A DNA stretch of 15,046 nt from JARROD01 sp037384225 (GTDB taxonomy: Bacteria > Pseudomonadota > Gammaproteobacteria > Pseudomonadales > Cellvibrionaceae). The first letter of the stretch is position 1, and the number at the start of each line of letters is the position of its first letter. The notes beneath the pieces were generated by a model. It made no database searches and had not been told where the DNA came from. It worked only from the letters and a program-made list of their open reading frames with translations. Positions 6,451 to 13,913 of the stretch are shown here, one piece after another. The stretch is from assembly GCA_037384225.1 (NCBI GenBank), contig JARROD010000054.1, positions 1-15,046 on the forward strand, read 5' to 3'. The position numbers and the translations under genes were made by a program.

Positions 6451-7379
6451 GCCTGCTCCCCGGTACTCATTGCGATCTGAGCAAGAGCAAAAATTGTCGA
6501 GGGTTTATTAGTTATTATCTCGTTACTTATGGCACGAAACTGCTCAGTACCTACTCTTGGTTTCACTGTTCCACTGAACTCATTGCCATTACGGGAGAAA
6601 GAGTAGCTTAAATAGCCGTTTTTTACATCAAAGCTCAAGCCATTAATATTGTCAAGTGCCATTTTTAGCTCGTTGTCAATATCGAGGTCTACATCATCGT
6701 CACTCTTAAAGAAGTTCGGATTAGCGCCTTTCCGCGCTTTATCAACGATTTCTTTGACAGTGACCTCAGACTCACTCAGAAGGCCCCATGCGCCTATCAG
6801 GTTTTGGGCTACCGCAAATAGTATGTCTGGCTCAGAAGAAGTGCTTAGTTGAGTAATTGCAGTACGAAACTCCTGATTTTCAAGTATCAATACATTCGGC
6901 GATGCGGGGTTTTCGAAGTAGATGCACCGAGTGTGAGACTGAATGCATTTTGGGACAGTTGAAACGAGCTTCTCGTAAACGTCTCTGTTAGCTAGCACCA
7001 AGACCGTTTCTGGATTGGCAATGCCATAGTGATCGTTGTCAACTCTATACTGCAACTCAAAATCCGCCTGAATGCCCTTCTGCCCGGTCCATGAGACCGA
7101 TACCGAATCCTTTAATTGATAGCTGTATTTAGTTTCAGCCTGCCGGTTTGATATCACCAGATCGTCAACAAACGCTTGGGCTTGGGCTTGTATGTTAATA
7201 TGACCGGCATCGTTCTGAGATTCTGCATAAAATTTTGCTATTTTATAGACGGCAAAGTGTGTTTCATGACTGTTGCCTTTTGCATTATTTATGCCGCCAC
7301 GATGCCGACTCTCAAGCTTTTTCAATATCTCTTTGCCAAAATTGTCTTCGACAAACTGCTCAAGGGTAGTTGCGCTCAT
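6447..7379 (-). CDS. Putative PD-(D/E)xK-type nuclease-domain protein, first gene of cassette
   Basis: The 310-residue protein is not recognised by name. Near the N-terminus it has the spacing of a restriction-type nuclease of the DUF4297/Cap4-like kind: GNSHETHFAVYKIAKF with E39, then FVDDLVI with D72/D73, then YSYQLKDS with Q88 and K90 as a QxK variant of the (D/E)xK motif. Residues 115-150 (PETVLVLANRD) complete an alpha/beta core. The C-terminal part, including an acidic stretch (SDDDVDLDIDNE, 216-227) and a predicted beta-rich tail, is without parallel known to me. It has no signal peptide or membrane helix. The ATG at 7377-7379 has only a weak ribosome binding site. It is coupled to the next gene by a 4-bp overlap. 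The nuclease role is inference from motif pattern only. Confidence 0.6.
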   Translation of the reverse strand: MSATTLEQFVEDNFGKEILKKLESRHRGGINNAKGNSHETHFAVYKIAKFYAESQNDAGHINIQAQAQAFVDDLVISNRQAETKYSYQLKDSVSVSWTGQKGIQADFELQYRVDNDHYGIANPETVLVLANRDVYEKLVSTVPKCIQSHTRCIYFENPASPNVLILENQEFRTAITQLSTSSEPDILFAVAQNLIGAWGLLSESEVTVKEIVDKARKGANPNFFKSDDDVDLDIDNELKMALDNINGLSFDVKNGYLSYSFSRNGNEFSGTVKPRVGTEQFRAISNEIITNKPSTIFALAQIAMSTGEQA

Positions 7380-7470
7380 TAATCAATCAACAGGCGTTGC
7401 ATAAAATGCGGACAATGATATCAAAGCATAGATGCCAAGAAAAGTAACTTACAATATATTGCAGCCAGGA

Positions 7471-7591
7471 TTTGCGGCCCGCAGGAACCAGCAAAACCAT
7501 ACTAGCCAGCCGGCTGCCCGACATATTACCGCCTTTGAGTGAGCCGAGGCATCCACCCTAAACCCGCTGAAACACCCCTGGTCCACAAAGG
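7471..7591 (+). pseudogene. Decayed comM copy with internal deletion and frameshifts
   Basis: Positions 7471-7551 align base by base with comM 3830-3912 (the Walker A region, including GCAAAACCAT and GCCGAGGCA) at roughly 80 percent identity by eye, with single-base losses that destroy the frame and Walker A. Positions 7552-7591 then match comM 4031-4070. The missing 118 bp are bounded by the four bases GGCA present at both ends, typical of a short-homology deletion. It lies in the same orientation as the intact comM, 3.6 kb downstream of it. Confidence 0.85.
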
Positions 7592-7619
7592 AAAATACAA
7601 GGAAATGCTGGAAGCACTG
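7586..7619 (+). pseudogene. Remnant of a second ligE copy fused to the comM remnant
   Basis: Thirty of 34 bases match ligE 5482-5515, including the exact 17-mer CAAAGGAAAATACAAGG and then AATGCTGG. The join to the comM remnant falls on CAAAGG, which is present both in comM (4065-4070) and ligE (5482-5487), so about 1.4 kb of an ancestral comM-ligE segment was lost at that shared hexamer. Order and strand are the same as in the intact pair. The fragment ends where a dipeptidase remnant on the other strand begins. Confidence 0.75.
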
Positions 7620-7811
7620 CAATCTGCGCTGCACACTCGCCTGAGCCGGGGCAGCCTCGGGAACCAGTAAACAGCGATTGGCCTGATAATCCGCAACCGG
7701 AGCGCCGACAAATTTGTCGCTGCCGAAATAGCGCATTTCCACTTGGATATCCGCCGTTACCGAACGCAGATCGATAAAGGGATTGGATTTGAGCGCCGGC
7801 GGATCGAAGAC
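7617..7811 (-). pseudogene. N-terminal remnant of a D-Ala-D-Ala dipeptidase (M15D, VanX/DdpX-like)
   Basis: About 65 codons on the minus strand read RVFDPPALKSNPFIDL, then RSVTADIQVEMRYFGSDKF, VGAPVADYQANRCLLVPEA and APAQASVQRRLQ. This matches the N-terminal part of VanX-type dipeptidases (FIDLRxV...DLRYxxxxNFxGxxxxxxxRCLL). The zinc-binding catalytic part (HxxxxxxD and later) is absent: the frame runs directly into the antisense of the ligE/comM remnants. The upstream piece to 7946 stays open but has no signal peptide or convincing start. The gene is dead; an intact ancestor would have been about 200 or more residues long and convergent with the lost ligE copy. Confidence 0.75.
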
Positions 7812-7946
7812 ACGAATACCCCGGGTTATTGAGAAGTTACCGTGTCCAGCCTTATACCCGCGAAAGGGGGATTTGGAAACTCTGACGATCATGGTCGACC
7901 CTGATGCCACGCAAAATTGCATCACACCAGGGCGTGTTCCCACCAC

Positions 7947-8678
7947 TCAATTCAATTGCGCAAATCCTTTTGCAGCCGGGTTGAATACTTCAATATCAAC
8001 ACGGCGTTCCAAAGCATAGGCCTCGTGATCGCCTTTAGCGGCGGTCGACTGGCTGGCCCCGTAGGCGCGGCGCTCAATACGATGGCTTTCAATACCATAG
8101 GTCTCCAGGGCATTTTGTACCGCCAAAGCACGATGCTCAGACAGCACGTTATTGTATTCATCGGTTCCGCGCGGATCGGCGCGGCCTACCAAACGCACAC
8201 TCAAACCCGGGTTTTTCTCCAGGTAGCGCCCCAGCGCTTCCACACGTTTTACGCTGCGGGTGTTCAGTTGGTCCTCTCCAGTGTGAAACAGCACCTGAAA
8301 CTCCAGACTTTGCATAGCGACGTTGGATAAATTTTCTACGGCGTTGTTGGCACTGGCCAGTTGTGTGTGCAATTCCACGATTTGATCCTCTGCTTCAGCC
8401 AGCTCCCAGGCTGTGTAATCGGCGTGGTCCGCCTTTTCTATTTGTTCACCCATATATGCACCACCCAGGGCACCGAGAATAAACCCAACTGGCCCGCCGA
8501 GTACTGCACCGGCTATTGTCGAGGTGGTAAAAACGGCTCCCTGTTTGAGTCCGGTGATTTCGGCGCTGTTGCGTTTCACAGCATCTGCACTTTGTGTCTT
8601 GGTGGCAGCCATTGATACAGCGGGAACACTGGCGGCACAAACAAGGGCTAAACTGGTGATGGCGATAGTCTTTTTCAT
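7947..8678 (-). CDS. OmpA-domain outer-membrane protein, PdsO-like
   Basis: The 243-residue protein has a signal peptide (MKKTIAITSLALVCAASVPA..., cleavage near SMA-A at 24). A glycine-zipper segment (IAGAVLGGPVGFILGALGGAY, 55-75) is followed by a coiled coil rich in Glu/Gln/Leu (85-118) and a C-terminal OmpA-like peptidoglycan-binding domain (about 125-235) with GRADPRGTDEYNNVLSEHRALAV, where D168 and the downstream Arg are the expected diaminopimelate ligands. The arrangement resembles PdsO, the OmpA-like partner of the proteobacterial dedicated sortase system, but no sortase, sortase target or two-component genes lie nearby. It would anchor the outer membrane to the cell wall. AAAGG precedes the ATG at a usual distance. 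Confidence 0.85.
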   Translation of the reverse strand: MKKTIAITSLALVCAASVPAVSMAATKTQSADAVKRNSAEITGLKQGAVFTTSTIAGAVLGGPVGFILGALGGAYMGEQIEKADHADYTAWELAEAEDQIVELHTQLASANNAVENLSNVAMQSLEFQVLFHTGEDQLNTRSVKRVEALGRYLEKNPGLSVRLVGRADPRGTDEYNNVLSEHRALAVQNALETYGIESHRIERRAYGASQSTAAKGDHEAYALERRVDIEVFNPAAKGFAQLN

Positions 8679-8711
8679 AATGTTTACCTTTCATTTGGTT
8701 TCCTGAAGTTA

Positions 8712-8754
8712 AAGGGGGCTCGACCGGATGTCAGTGGCGACCGTGCACCCCCTT
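8712..8754 (-). terminator. Possible terminator after the REC-GGDEF-EAL gene
   Basis: AAGGGGG (8712-8718) pairs with CCCCCTT (8748-8754) around a 29-base spacer in the gap between the REC-GGDEF-EAL stop and the OmpA-like gene start. On the minus strand the stem is followed by TTTAACTT. The long loop makes this a modest candidate. Confidence 0.4.
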
Positions 8755-8819
8755 GGCTTGAGGTTTATTAAACAAAAGGAAACAGGCATTCCCGGGGTTG
8801 GAATAGGGCGGTTCGGAGA

Positions 8820-10541
8820 TCAAATATGACGAATTGTGGCAGCGGAAAAAGGCGTGTCCTGATTCAAAAGATGACAGATCGACTCTAGATCAAGTGGGTG
8901 GCTCAGGTAAAAGCCCTGCACTTGGTCGCAGTTAAATTCCCTCAATAGCGCCAGTTGTTCTGGGGTCTCGACACCGACCGCCACCACCTGTTTATTGAGA
9001 CTGTGGGCGAGGGATATCATCGCTTTTACCAGTTCACGGTCATCGTCGTCGCGGGTGATATTGCCGATAAATCGCTGATCGATTTTGAGTGTCCTGATCG
9101 GCAGCCTCTGCAGGTACATAAAGGAGGAGTAACCGGTGCCGAAATCGTCCAGGGAAAAGTTCGCCCCCAAATTCGACAGAGCGCGAAGATGCAGGCTCAC
9201 CATTTCCATATTTTCCATCACCGCGGTTTCGGACAGCTCGAACTCAATGCGGCTGCCGTCGCATTCAACCTGTTTTATAATCGAGGCAACCCGCGCCACC
9301 AGATTGCCTTCGAAAAACTGCCGCAACGACAGGTTAATGGCGACAAACCCCGGATCTCGACCCCGCTCCAGCAACCGATTCAGATCCTGACAACCCTGGC
9401 GAATGATCCAGTCGCCGAGGGCGACAATCATACCCGTGTCCTCCACCACTGAAATAAACGCCTCCGGCGCCGTCGGCCCCCGCTGCGGGTGCATCCAGCG
9501 CAACAATGCTTCCAGGCCGACCACTCTGCCGCTGGATAATTCGACCCGCGGTTGGTAATAGAGGCAGAACTCATTGTTGCCCAAGGCACGCTGTAAGTTC
9601 GACTCCAACAGCAACTGCCTGTGCACCTCAATATTCATGGCCTCGGTATAAAAAACATAGGCGCTGCCTTCGCGCTGCTTGGCCTGGTACATCGCCAGAT
9701 CGGCATGCTTTAGCAGGCTTTCCGCATCCCTCCCGGCAACCGGATATACTGCGATTCCCAAGCTGCACCCCACCAGCACCTGGTGACTGCCGATCCGGTA
9801 GGGACGAATCACTGCTTCCAGCACCTTTTCGGCGATGTGGGCAATGTCGCCGGTCTGCTCCGTCCCCTCCAGTAACAGGGTAAATTCATCCCCGCCGATG
9901 CGGGCCACTGAGTCACTTTTGCGCATGCACTCGCACAACCGCTGAGCGCAGGCGCGGATCAGAGCATCCCCGGCATCGTGACCATACCCATCGTTTACCT
10001 GTTTGAAACCATCGAGATCCAGGTACATCAACGTCAGTGACATCTGGCCCCGTTCGGCGAGTTGCAGTGCGTGTTCCAGGCGATCGCGGAACAGAATACG
10101 GTTGGGTACATTGGTGAGGATGTCGTAGTGTGCCAGTCTGGACAGCTTTAACTCCGCCGCTTTGCGCTCGATCGCGTAGCGGACTGTCCGCTCCAGCAAT
10201 TGTGCGTCCACCTGACCTTTAATCAGGTAGTCGGACGCCCCGGCACGGATAATATCCCGATCCAATTCGGCTACCATCTCTGCGCTCATCACCACTATAG
10301 GCGCCCTGCAGCCTTTGGCGCGGGCGCAGCGGAGGAGGTCCGAGCCGGTGGTGCCGCGCCAGTAGTAATCCAGCAGTATGATATCGAAGTGGCCGGAGAG
10401 AGCCTTGTCCAACCCGCCGTCCAGCGTGTTGCACCAGGAAAGTCTATATCCACCGCACCCAACCTGGTTCAGCAACTGCGCCAACAATAAATATTCAGCC
10501 TGCTCTTCATCGATCAAGAGAATTTTAATACTGATATCCAT
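8820..10541 (-). CDS. REC-GGDEF-EAL c-di-GMP response regulator
   Basis: The 573-residue cytoplasmic protein carries three domains. REC, 1-125: acidic pocket D11/E12, phosphoacceptor D58 in IILLDYYW, S86, K109 in YLIKG. GGDEF, about 135-300: GGDEF at 216-220, inhibitory site RKSD at 207-210. EAL, about 310-565. The EAL domain keeps E344 (EALLRW), N403, the ELSET glutamates, DDFGTG (D465/D466), K486 and Q542. However, the AEGVE motif reads AVGVE, so V522 replaces the glutamate equivalent to E352 of RocR. The expected result is cyclase activity with weak or absent phosphodiesterase activity. No cognate kinase gene is in the window. The ATG at 10541 lies just behind a small open frame (stop at 10547) and a GAGGG motif, suggesting coupling to it. 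Confidence 0.93.
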   Translation of the reverse strand: MDISIKILLIDEEQAEYLLLAQLLNQVGCGGYRLSWCNTLDGGLDKALSGHFDIILLDYYWRGTTGSDLLRCARAKGCRAPIVVMSAEMVAELDRDIIRAGASDYLIKGQVDAQLLERTVRYAIERKAAELKLSRLAHYDILTNVPNRILFRDRLEHALQLAERGQMSLTLMYLDLDGFKQVNDGYGHDAGDALIRACAQRLCECMRKSDSVARIGGDEFTLLLEGTEQTGDIAHIAEKVLEAVIRPYRIGSHQVLVGCSLGIAVYPVAGRDAESLLKHADLAMYQAKQREGSAYVFYTEAMNIEVHRQLLLESNLQRALGNNEFCLYYQPRVELSSGRVVGLEALLRWMHPQRGPTAPEAFISVVEDTGMIVALGDWIIRQGCQDLNRLLERGRDPGFVAINLSLRQFFEGNLVARVASIIKQVECDGSRIEFELSETAVMENMEMVSLHLRALSNLGANFSLDDFGTGYSSFMYLQRLPIRTLKIDQRFIGNITRDDDDRELVKAMISLAHSLNKQVVAVGVETPEQLALLREFNCDQVQGFYLSHPLDLESICHLLNQDTPFSAATIRHI

Positions 10542-10546
10542 GTCTC

Positions 10547-10642
10547 TTATCCCTCATAAGTGAGGGCCCACAAACTTCGTTGATTGGGAGTTTCATTGAG
10601 GATTTCCGCAACATTGGGGAAGTACTGGGTAACATGTAGCAT
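10547..10642 (-). CDS. Small ORF immediately upstream of the REC-GGDEF-EAL gene
   Basis: A 31-codon frame (ATG at 10642) reading MLHVTQYFPNVAEILNETPN then QRSLWALTYEG. Its stop is 5 bases before the response-regulator ATG, so the two could be translationally coupled. The residue composition looks protein-like rather than random. The same frame continues upstream, past a single TAG, into another open stretch (10643-10804), so this may be the C-terminal part of a broken small gene. No family recognised. Confidence 0.35.
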   Translation of the reverse strand: MLHVTQYFPNVAEILNETPNQRSLWALTYEG

Positions 10643-10747
10643 CTATTTCTTATGACTTCCAGTTATAGATTGGCACAAAATGCTCTCAGCCTGCATTTCC
10701 GCCAAAGTCGGCAGCATGCTTTCGTCCAGGGTCATGCATTTATCCAT
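10643..10747 (-). pseudogene. Open frame preceding the small ORF, ended by an in-frame TAG
   Basis: A 34-codon frame from ATG at 10747 reads MDKCMTLDESMLPTLAEMQA then ESILCQSITGSHKK and stops at TAG (10643-10645). The next codon is the ATG of the following small ORF in the same frame. A GAGGG motif lies about 8 bases upstream of the ATG. The frame is also open further upstream to 10804 (KPWVPVHRVPLRVVP). It could be a single small gene split by a nonsense mutation, or two tiny genes. No function can be assigned. Confidence 0.3.
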
Positions 10748-10923
10748 AGGTACTACCCTCAAAGGCACCCGATGAACTGGAACCCAGGGCTTTAAGCCTC
10801 TGTATTAGTGCCACACACCCGAATCCAACCGGCAGTTGAAATCTGTACCGCCTGAGTCTCGTCAGTGGCTCACTCACTTGCTACAATCTGTTCCCTTTTA
10901 AGCCCGCTCAAGCTGTAATTTCT
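10748..10923. other. Intergenic region before rep
   Basis: This stretch lies between the minus-strand small ORFs and the plus-strand rep gene and must hold divergent promoters. No clear -35/-10 boxes or operators could be named, and no purine-rich ribosome binding site precedes the rep GTG. The part to 10804 is an open frame on the minus strand in line with the small ORFs. Confidence 0.4.
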
Positions 10924-12945
10924 GTGACCAGACTCAACCCCCAACAACGCAAAGCCGTACTCTATATCGATGGACCCTGTCTGGTGCTGGCTGGCGCCGG
11001 CAGCGGCAAGACCAGCGTCATTACCCGCAAAATCGCCTACCTGATCGAAGAGTGCGGACTGGCGGCGCGCCATATTGCCGCTTTGACGTTTACCAATAAA
11101 GCCGCGCGGGAAATGAAGGAGCGAGTGAGCAGCCTGGTTGTCGGCAAGGGGGCAAAGGGACTCACGGTTTCCACCTTTCACAATCTCGGCCTCAAGGTTA
11201 TTCGCCGAGAATACAAACAACTGGGGTTTAAAGCGGGCTTTTCCATCTTTGACGCTGAAGACGCGCGGGCGCTGTTAAAGGAATTGATGCTGAAAGACGG
11301 CGACCTGGATTCCGACCTCTTGAATAGGGTCCAGCACCAGATCTCTAACTGGAAAAACAGTCTTACCGCCCCGGAAACCGCTCTGAGCCACGCGCAAAGC
11401 GGGGGGGAGGAATCCATAGCGATGGTTTACCAGCGCTATAACAAAGCCCTTCTGGCGTACAATGCCGTTGACTTTGACGACCTTATTTTGATTCCGGTAC
11501 AGCTGTTTAGCTCCAGCCCGGAGGTGCTACAGCGCTGGCGGCGTAAGATCCGCTACCTGCTGGTAGACGAATACCAGGACACCAACTCCAGCCAGTATCA
11601 ACTGGTGCAGCAGCTGATCGGCGACCGCGGCGCCCTGACCGTGGTGGGGGACGACGACCAGTCGATCTACGCCTGGCGCGGAGCGCGCCCGGAAAACCTT
11701 TCGCAATTGAAACAGGATTACCCCAACCTGCAGCTGATCAAACTGGAGCAGAATTACCGCTCTACCGCTCGCATTTTGAAAAGCGCCAACCACCTGATCG
11801 CCAACAACCCCCACGAATTTGAAAAGGCCCTGTGGAGTGAAATGGGCATAGGCGAACCGCTGCGGGTTATTCGCTGCGCCAACGAGGAGGCGGAAGCCGA
11901 ACGGGTAGCGACGGAAATCCTCACCCAGCGCCTGAAACGGCAGATCAAGTTCCGCGATTTTGCGGTGCTCTACCGGGGCAACTTCCAGTCGCGGCTGATC
12001 GAATTGAAACTGCAGCAACATCAGATTCCCTACAATATCAGTGGTGGTACGTCCTTTTTCTCCCGCGCCGAAATCAAAGACATCATGGCCTACCTGCGGC
12101 TGGTGGTGAACCCGGATGACGACAATGCGTTTCTGCGTATTATCAACACGCCTCGCCGGCAGATAGGCACCGGCACCCTGGAGGCTCTTGGGCGCTACGC
12201 CACCCAGCGCGAGATCAGCCTGTTCAGCGCCAGCCAGGAGCTGGGCGCCCAGTCCCAGGTACCACAGAAAGGCCTGGAACGCGTTCAGCGGTTTGTTGAA
12301 TGGCTCCAGCATATCGGCCGCGAGGCCACCAGCGGAAGAGCGCTGGAAGCCATTCGCGAGATGATTACAGACATTGACTACGAAGGCTGGCTGCACCAGA
12401 ACGCCAGCAGCGCCAAGGTGGCGGAAAAGCGTATGGAAAATGTCTGGTACCTGGTCGACTCGATCAAGAAAATGATGGACAAATCCGACGACGATGATGA
12501 CAACGACGACGTCAGCCTCGAAGCGTCCATTTCCAAGCTGGTGCTGCGAGACCTTCTGGAACGGCAGGAGGATGAAGAGGACCTGACTGACCAAGTGCAG
12601 CTGATGACACTACACGCCTCCAAGGGGCTGGAATTCCCCCATGTGTTTATTGTCGGGCTGGAGGAGGATTTGTTGCCCCACCGCACCAGTATCGAAGAGG
12701 GCAATATCGAGGAGGAGCGGCGCCTGATGTATGTTGGCATCACCCGCGCCCAGCGCTCCCTGACCATGACGCTGGCAGGCAAGCGCAAGCAGTACGGTGA
12801 AATCATCGAAACCACCCCGAGCCGGTTTCTCGAGGAGCTGCCGGCGGAAGAGGTGGAGATGGAGGGTTTTGGCACTCAGACCAAAGAAGAAAATCAGCGC
12901 AAGGGCGAAGAGACCATCAGCAGTCTGCTGGGAATGTTTGACTGA
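10924..12945 (+). CDS. rep: ATP-dependent DNA helicase Rep
   Basis: 673 residues, the same length as Escherichia coli Rep, a superfamily 1A 3'-5' helicase that helps replication forks pass protein roadblocks and restarts them. Motifs in order: Q motif LNPQQ (4-8), Walker A GAGSGKT (24-30), motif Ia TFTNKAAREMKERV, motif II LLVDEYQDTN, motif III VVGDDDQSIYAWRGA, motif IV LEQNYRST, motif V MTLHASKGLEFPHVF, motif VI RRLMYVGITRAQ. The acidic stretch DKSDDDDDNDD in the 2B/2A junction region is usual for Rep. The start is GTG at 10924, because MTRLNPQQRKAV matches the family N-terminus. It is convergent with the cytochrome c5 gene, a neighbourhood similar to pseudomonads. Confidence 0.97.
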   Translation: MTRLNPQQRKAVLYIDGPCLVLAGAGSGKTSVITRKIAYLIEECGLAARHIAALTFTNKAAREMKERVSSLVVGKGAKGLTVSTFHNLGLKVIRREYKQLGFKAGFSIFDAEDARALLKELMLKDGDLDSDLLNRVQHQISNWKNSLTAPETALSHAQSGGEESIAMVYQRYNKALLAYNAVDFDDLILIPVQLFSSSPEVLQRWRRKIRYLLVDEYQDTNSSQYQLVQQLIGDRGALTVVGDDDQSIYAWRGARPENLSQLKQDYPNLQLIKLEQNYRSTARILKSANHLIANNPHEFEKALWSEMGIGEPLRVIRCANEEAEAERVATEILTQRLKRQIKFRDFAVLYRGNFQSRLIELKLQQHQIPYNISGGTSFFSRAEIKDIMAYLRLVVNPDDDNAFLRIINTPRRQIGTGTLEALGRYATQREISLFSASQELGAQSQVPQKGLERVQRFVEWLQHIGREATSGRALEAIREMITDIDYEGWLHQNASSAKVAEKRMENVWYLVDSIKKMMDKSDDDDDNDDVSLEASISKLVLRDLLERQEDEEDLTDQVQLMTLHASKGLEFPHVFIVGLEEDLLPHRTSIEEGNIEEERRLMYVGITRAQRSLTMTLAGKRKQYGEIIETTPSRFLEELPAEEVEMEGFGTQTKEENQRKGEETISSLLGMFD

Positions 12946-12967
12946 TCAGGCACTCTTCAGGCAGGTT

Positions 12968-13028
12968 CGGCCCCCCTCTCTACCTTCACCCACTCTCTAC
13001 CTTCAAAAGCAAGGGGGGAGGAGGGCCT
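12968..13028. terminator. Possible bidirectional terminator between rep and the cytochrome gene
   Basis: A GGCCCCCCTCTC tract at 12969-12980 faces GGGGGGAGGAGGGCC at 13013-13027, giving a GC-rich, slightly imperfect stem between the two convergent genes. Inside the loop is a direct repeat CTCTCTACCTTCA (about 12976-12988 and 12993-13005). There is no strong T-run. Confidence 0.45.
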
Positions 13029-13036
13029 TCCGTATT

Positions 13037-13468
13037 CTACTTGCTGTTTTCCACCATATAATCGACAGCGCCATGGATTTCCTCTTCCGAGCAATCCATG
13101 CACAAGCCCTTGGGCGGCATGGCGTTGAGACCGTTCAAAGCGTGGCTGTACAGGGTGTCTATACCCTGGGAAACCCGCGGCCCCCACTGCGCCGCGTCGC
13201 CAAATTTCGGCGCCCCGGCGACACCGCTGCCGTGGCAGGCGAGGCATTTGGATTGATAAATGGTCTCACCTGAACGCGGTCCTTCAGCGACGGCCAGAAC
13301 CATGGAAGCGCCGGCGCAGTCGTCACCCGCCATACAGATTTGCCCCTCCGGTTGAATACGCTCCTTAATGGCGTCCGTCACCTCGGATGCGGCGAAGGCC
13401 GTTGCCGAAACGACAATCCCCAAACCCATGGCGGATACCAGACTTACAATTTTTTTCAAATGGCTCAC
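13037..13468 (-). CDS. Cytochrome c5 family monoheme c-type cytochrome
   Basis: A 143-residue periplasmic protein with a signal peptide (cleavage near AFA-A, residue 27). It has one heme-binding site CLACH (75-79), an axial Met in NAMPPKG (M117) and the cysteine pair GLCMDC (C123/C126) that forms the characteristic c5 disulfide. An extra N-terminal pair C45/C51 (ICMAGDDC) may form a second disulfide. It acts as a small electron carrier in respiratory chains. The start is GTG at 13468, placed 7 bases behind AGGGGA; no better ATG is in frame. It is convergent with rep. Confidence 0.92.
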   Translation of the reverse strand: MSHLKKIVSLVSAMGLGIVVSATAFAASEVTDAIKERIQPEGQICMAGDDCAGASMVLAVAEGPRSGETIYQSKCLACHGSGVAGAPKFGDAAQWGPRVSQGIDTLYSHALNGLNAMPPKGLCMDCSEEEIHGAVDYMVENSK

Positions 13469-13913
13469 GGTTGAATCCCCTTAAATATAGACAAATAAAT
13501 CACGGCTACTAATACAGTGTGCAGCAGATACGCCTCCAGCGAGGCCCCATTAATTCCAGGAGGCGGAATTATAGCCACAAAACCGGTTCAAGGTTAACCT
13601 TCATCTCGCACGCTTGTTGCCGAACTGTTGGACCTTCCCGGTAGGAATGTGCTTTTTTCGTGTGAACAGGCGCTTGTTGAATACTGAACAGAATCACACA
13701 ATAGGGGAGGGGATGTCAATTTATTGACCAGAAGGATAAAAAAAGTCAAAAAACAAACTCAAAACAGCTCTTTGTGGCAATTTTCCACCTCATCAGGCAT
13801 AGACGCCCAGGGTTTAAGTGCGTATGATTGCGGGCCGTAAGCTTGCCGGGGTAGGCTTTGGTAATGCCCCCTGGTGAAGCCGGCAGCAAACAAAGGCCAG
13901 GTACCGTCAATAA
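13469..13913. other. Non-coding region between the cytochrome gene and tRNA-Arg
   Basis: There is no credible gene. It should hold the promoter of the minus-strand cytochrome gene (AT-rich part 13478-13500) and the promoter of the tRNA. A small inverted repeat CGCCTCC / GGAGGCG lies at 13531-13537 / 13559-13565. Minus-strand frames that run through here from the tRNA are artefacts of the tRNA sequence. Confidence 0.5.

Noticed and set aside
7449..7946. 165-codon minus-strand ORF taken as one intact gene
   Set aside because: Only about residues 45-110 resemble a dipeptidase; the C-terminal part is the antisense of comM and ligE remnants and the N-terminal part has no convincing start or signal, so it is scored as a pseudogene fragment.
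11527..12594. Long antisense ORF (355 codons) inside rep
   Set aside because: It is a shadow of a strongly coding, GC-biased gene; no domain features, and Rep is complete on the other strand. The same holds for the antisense ORFs at 3259-3933 and 4892-5635.
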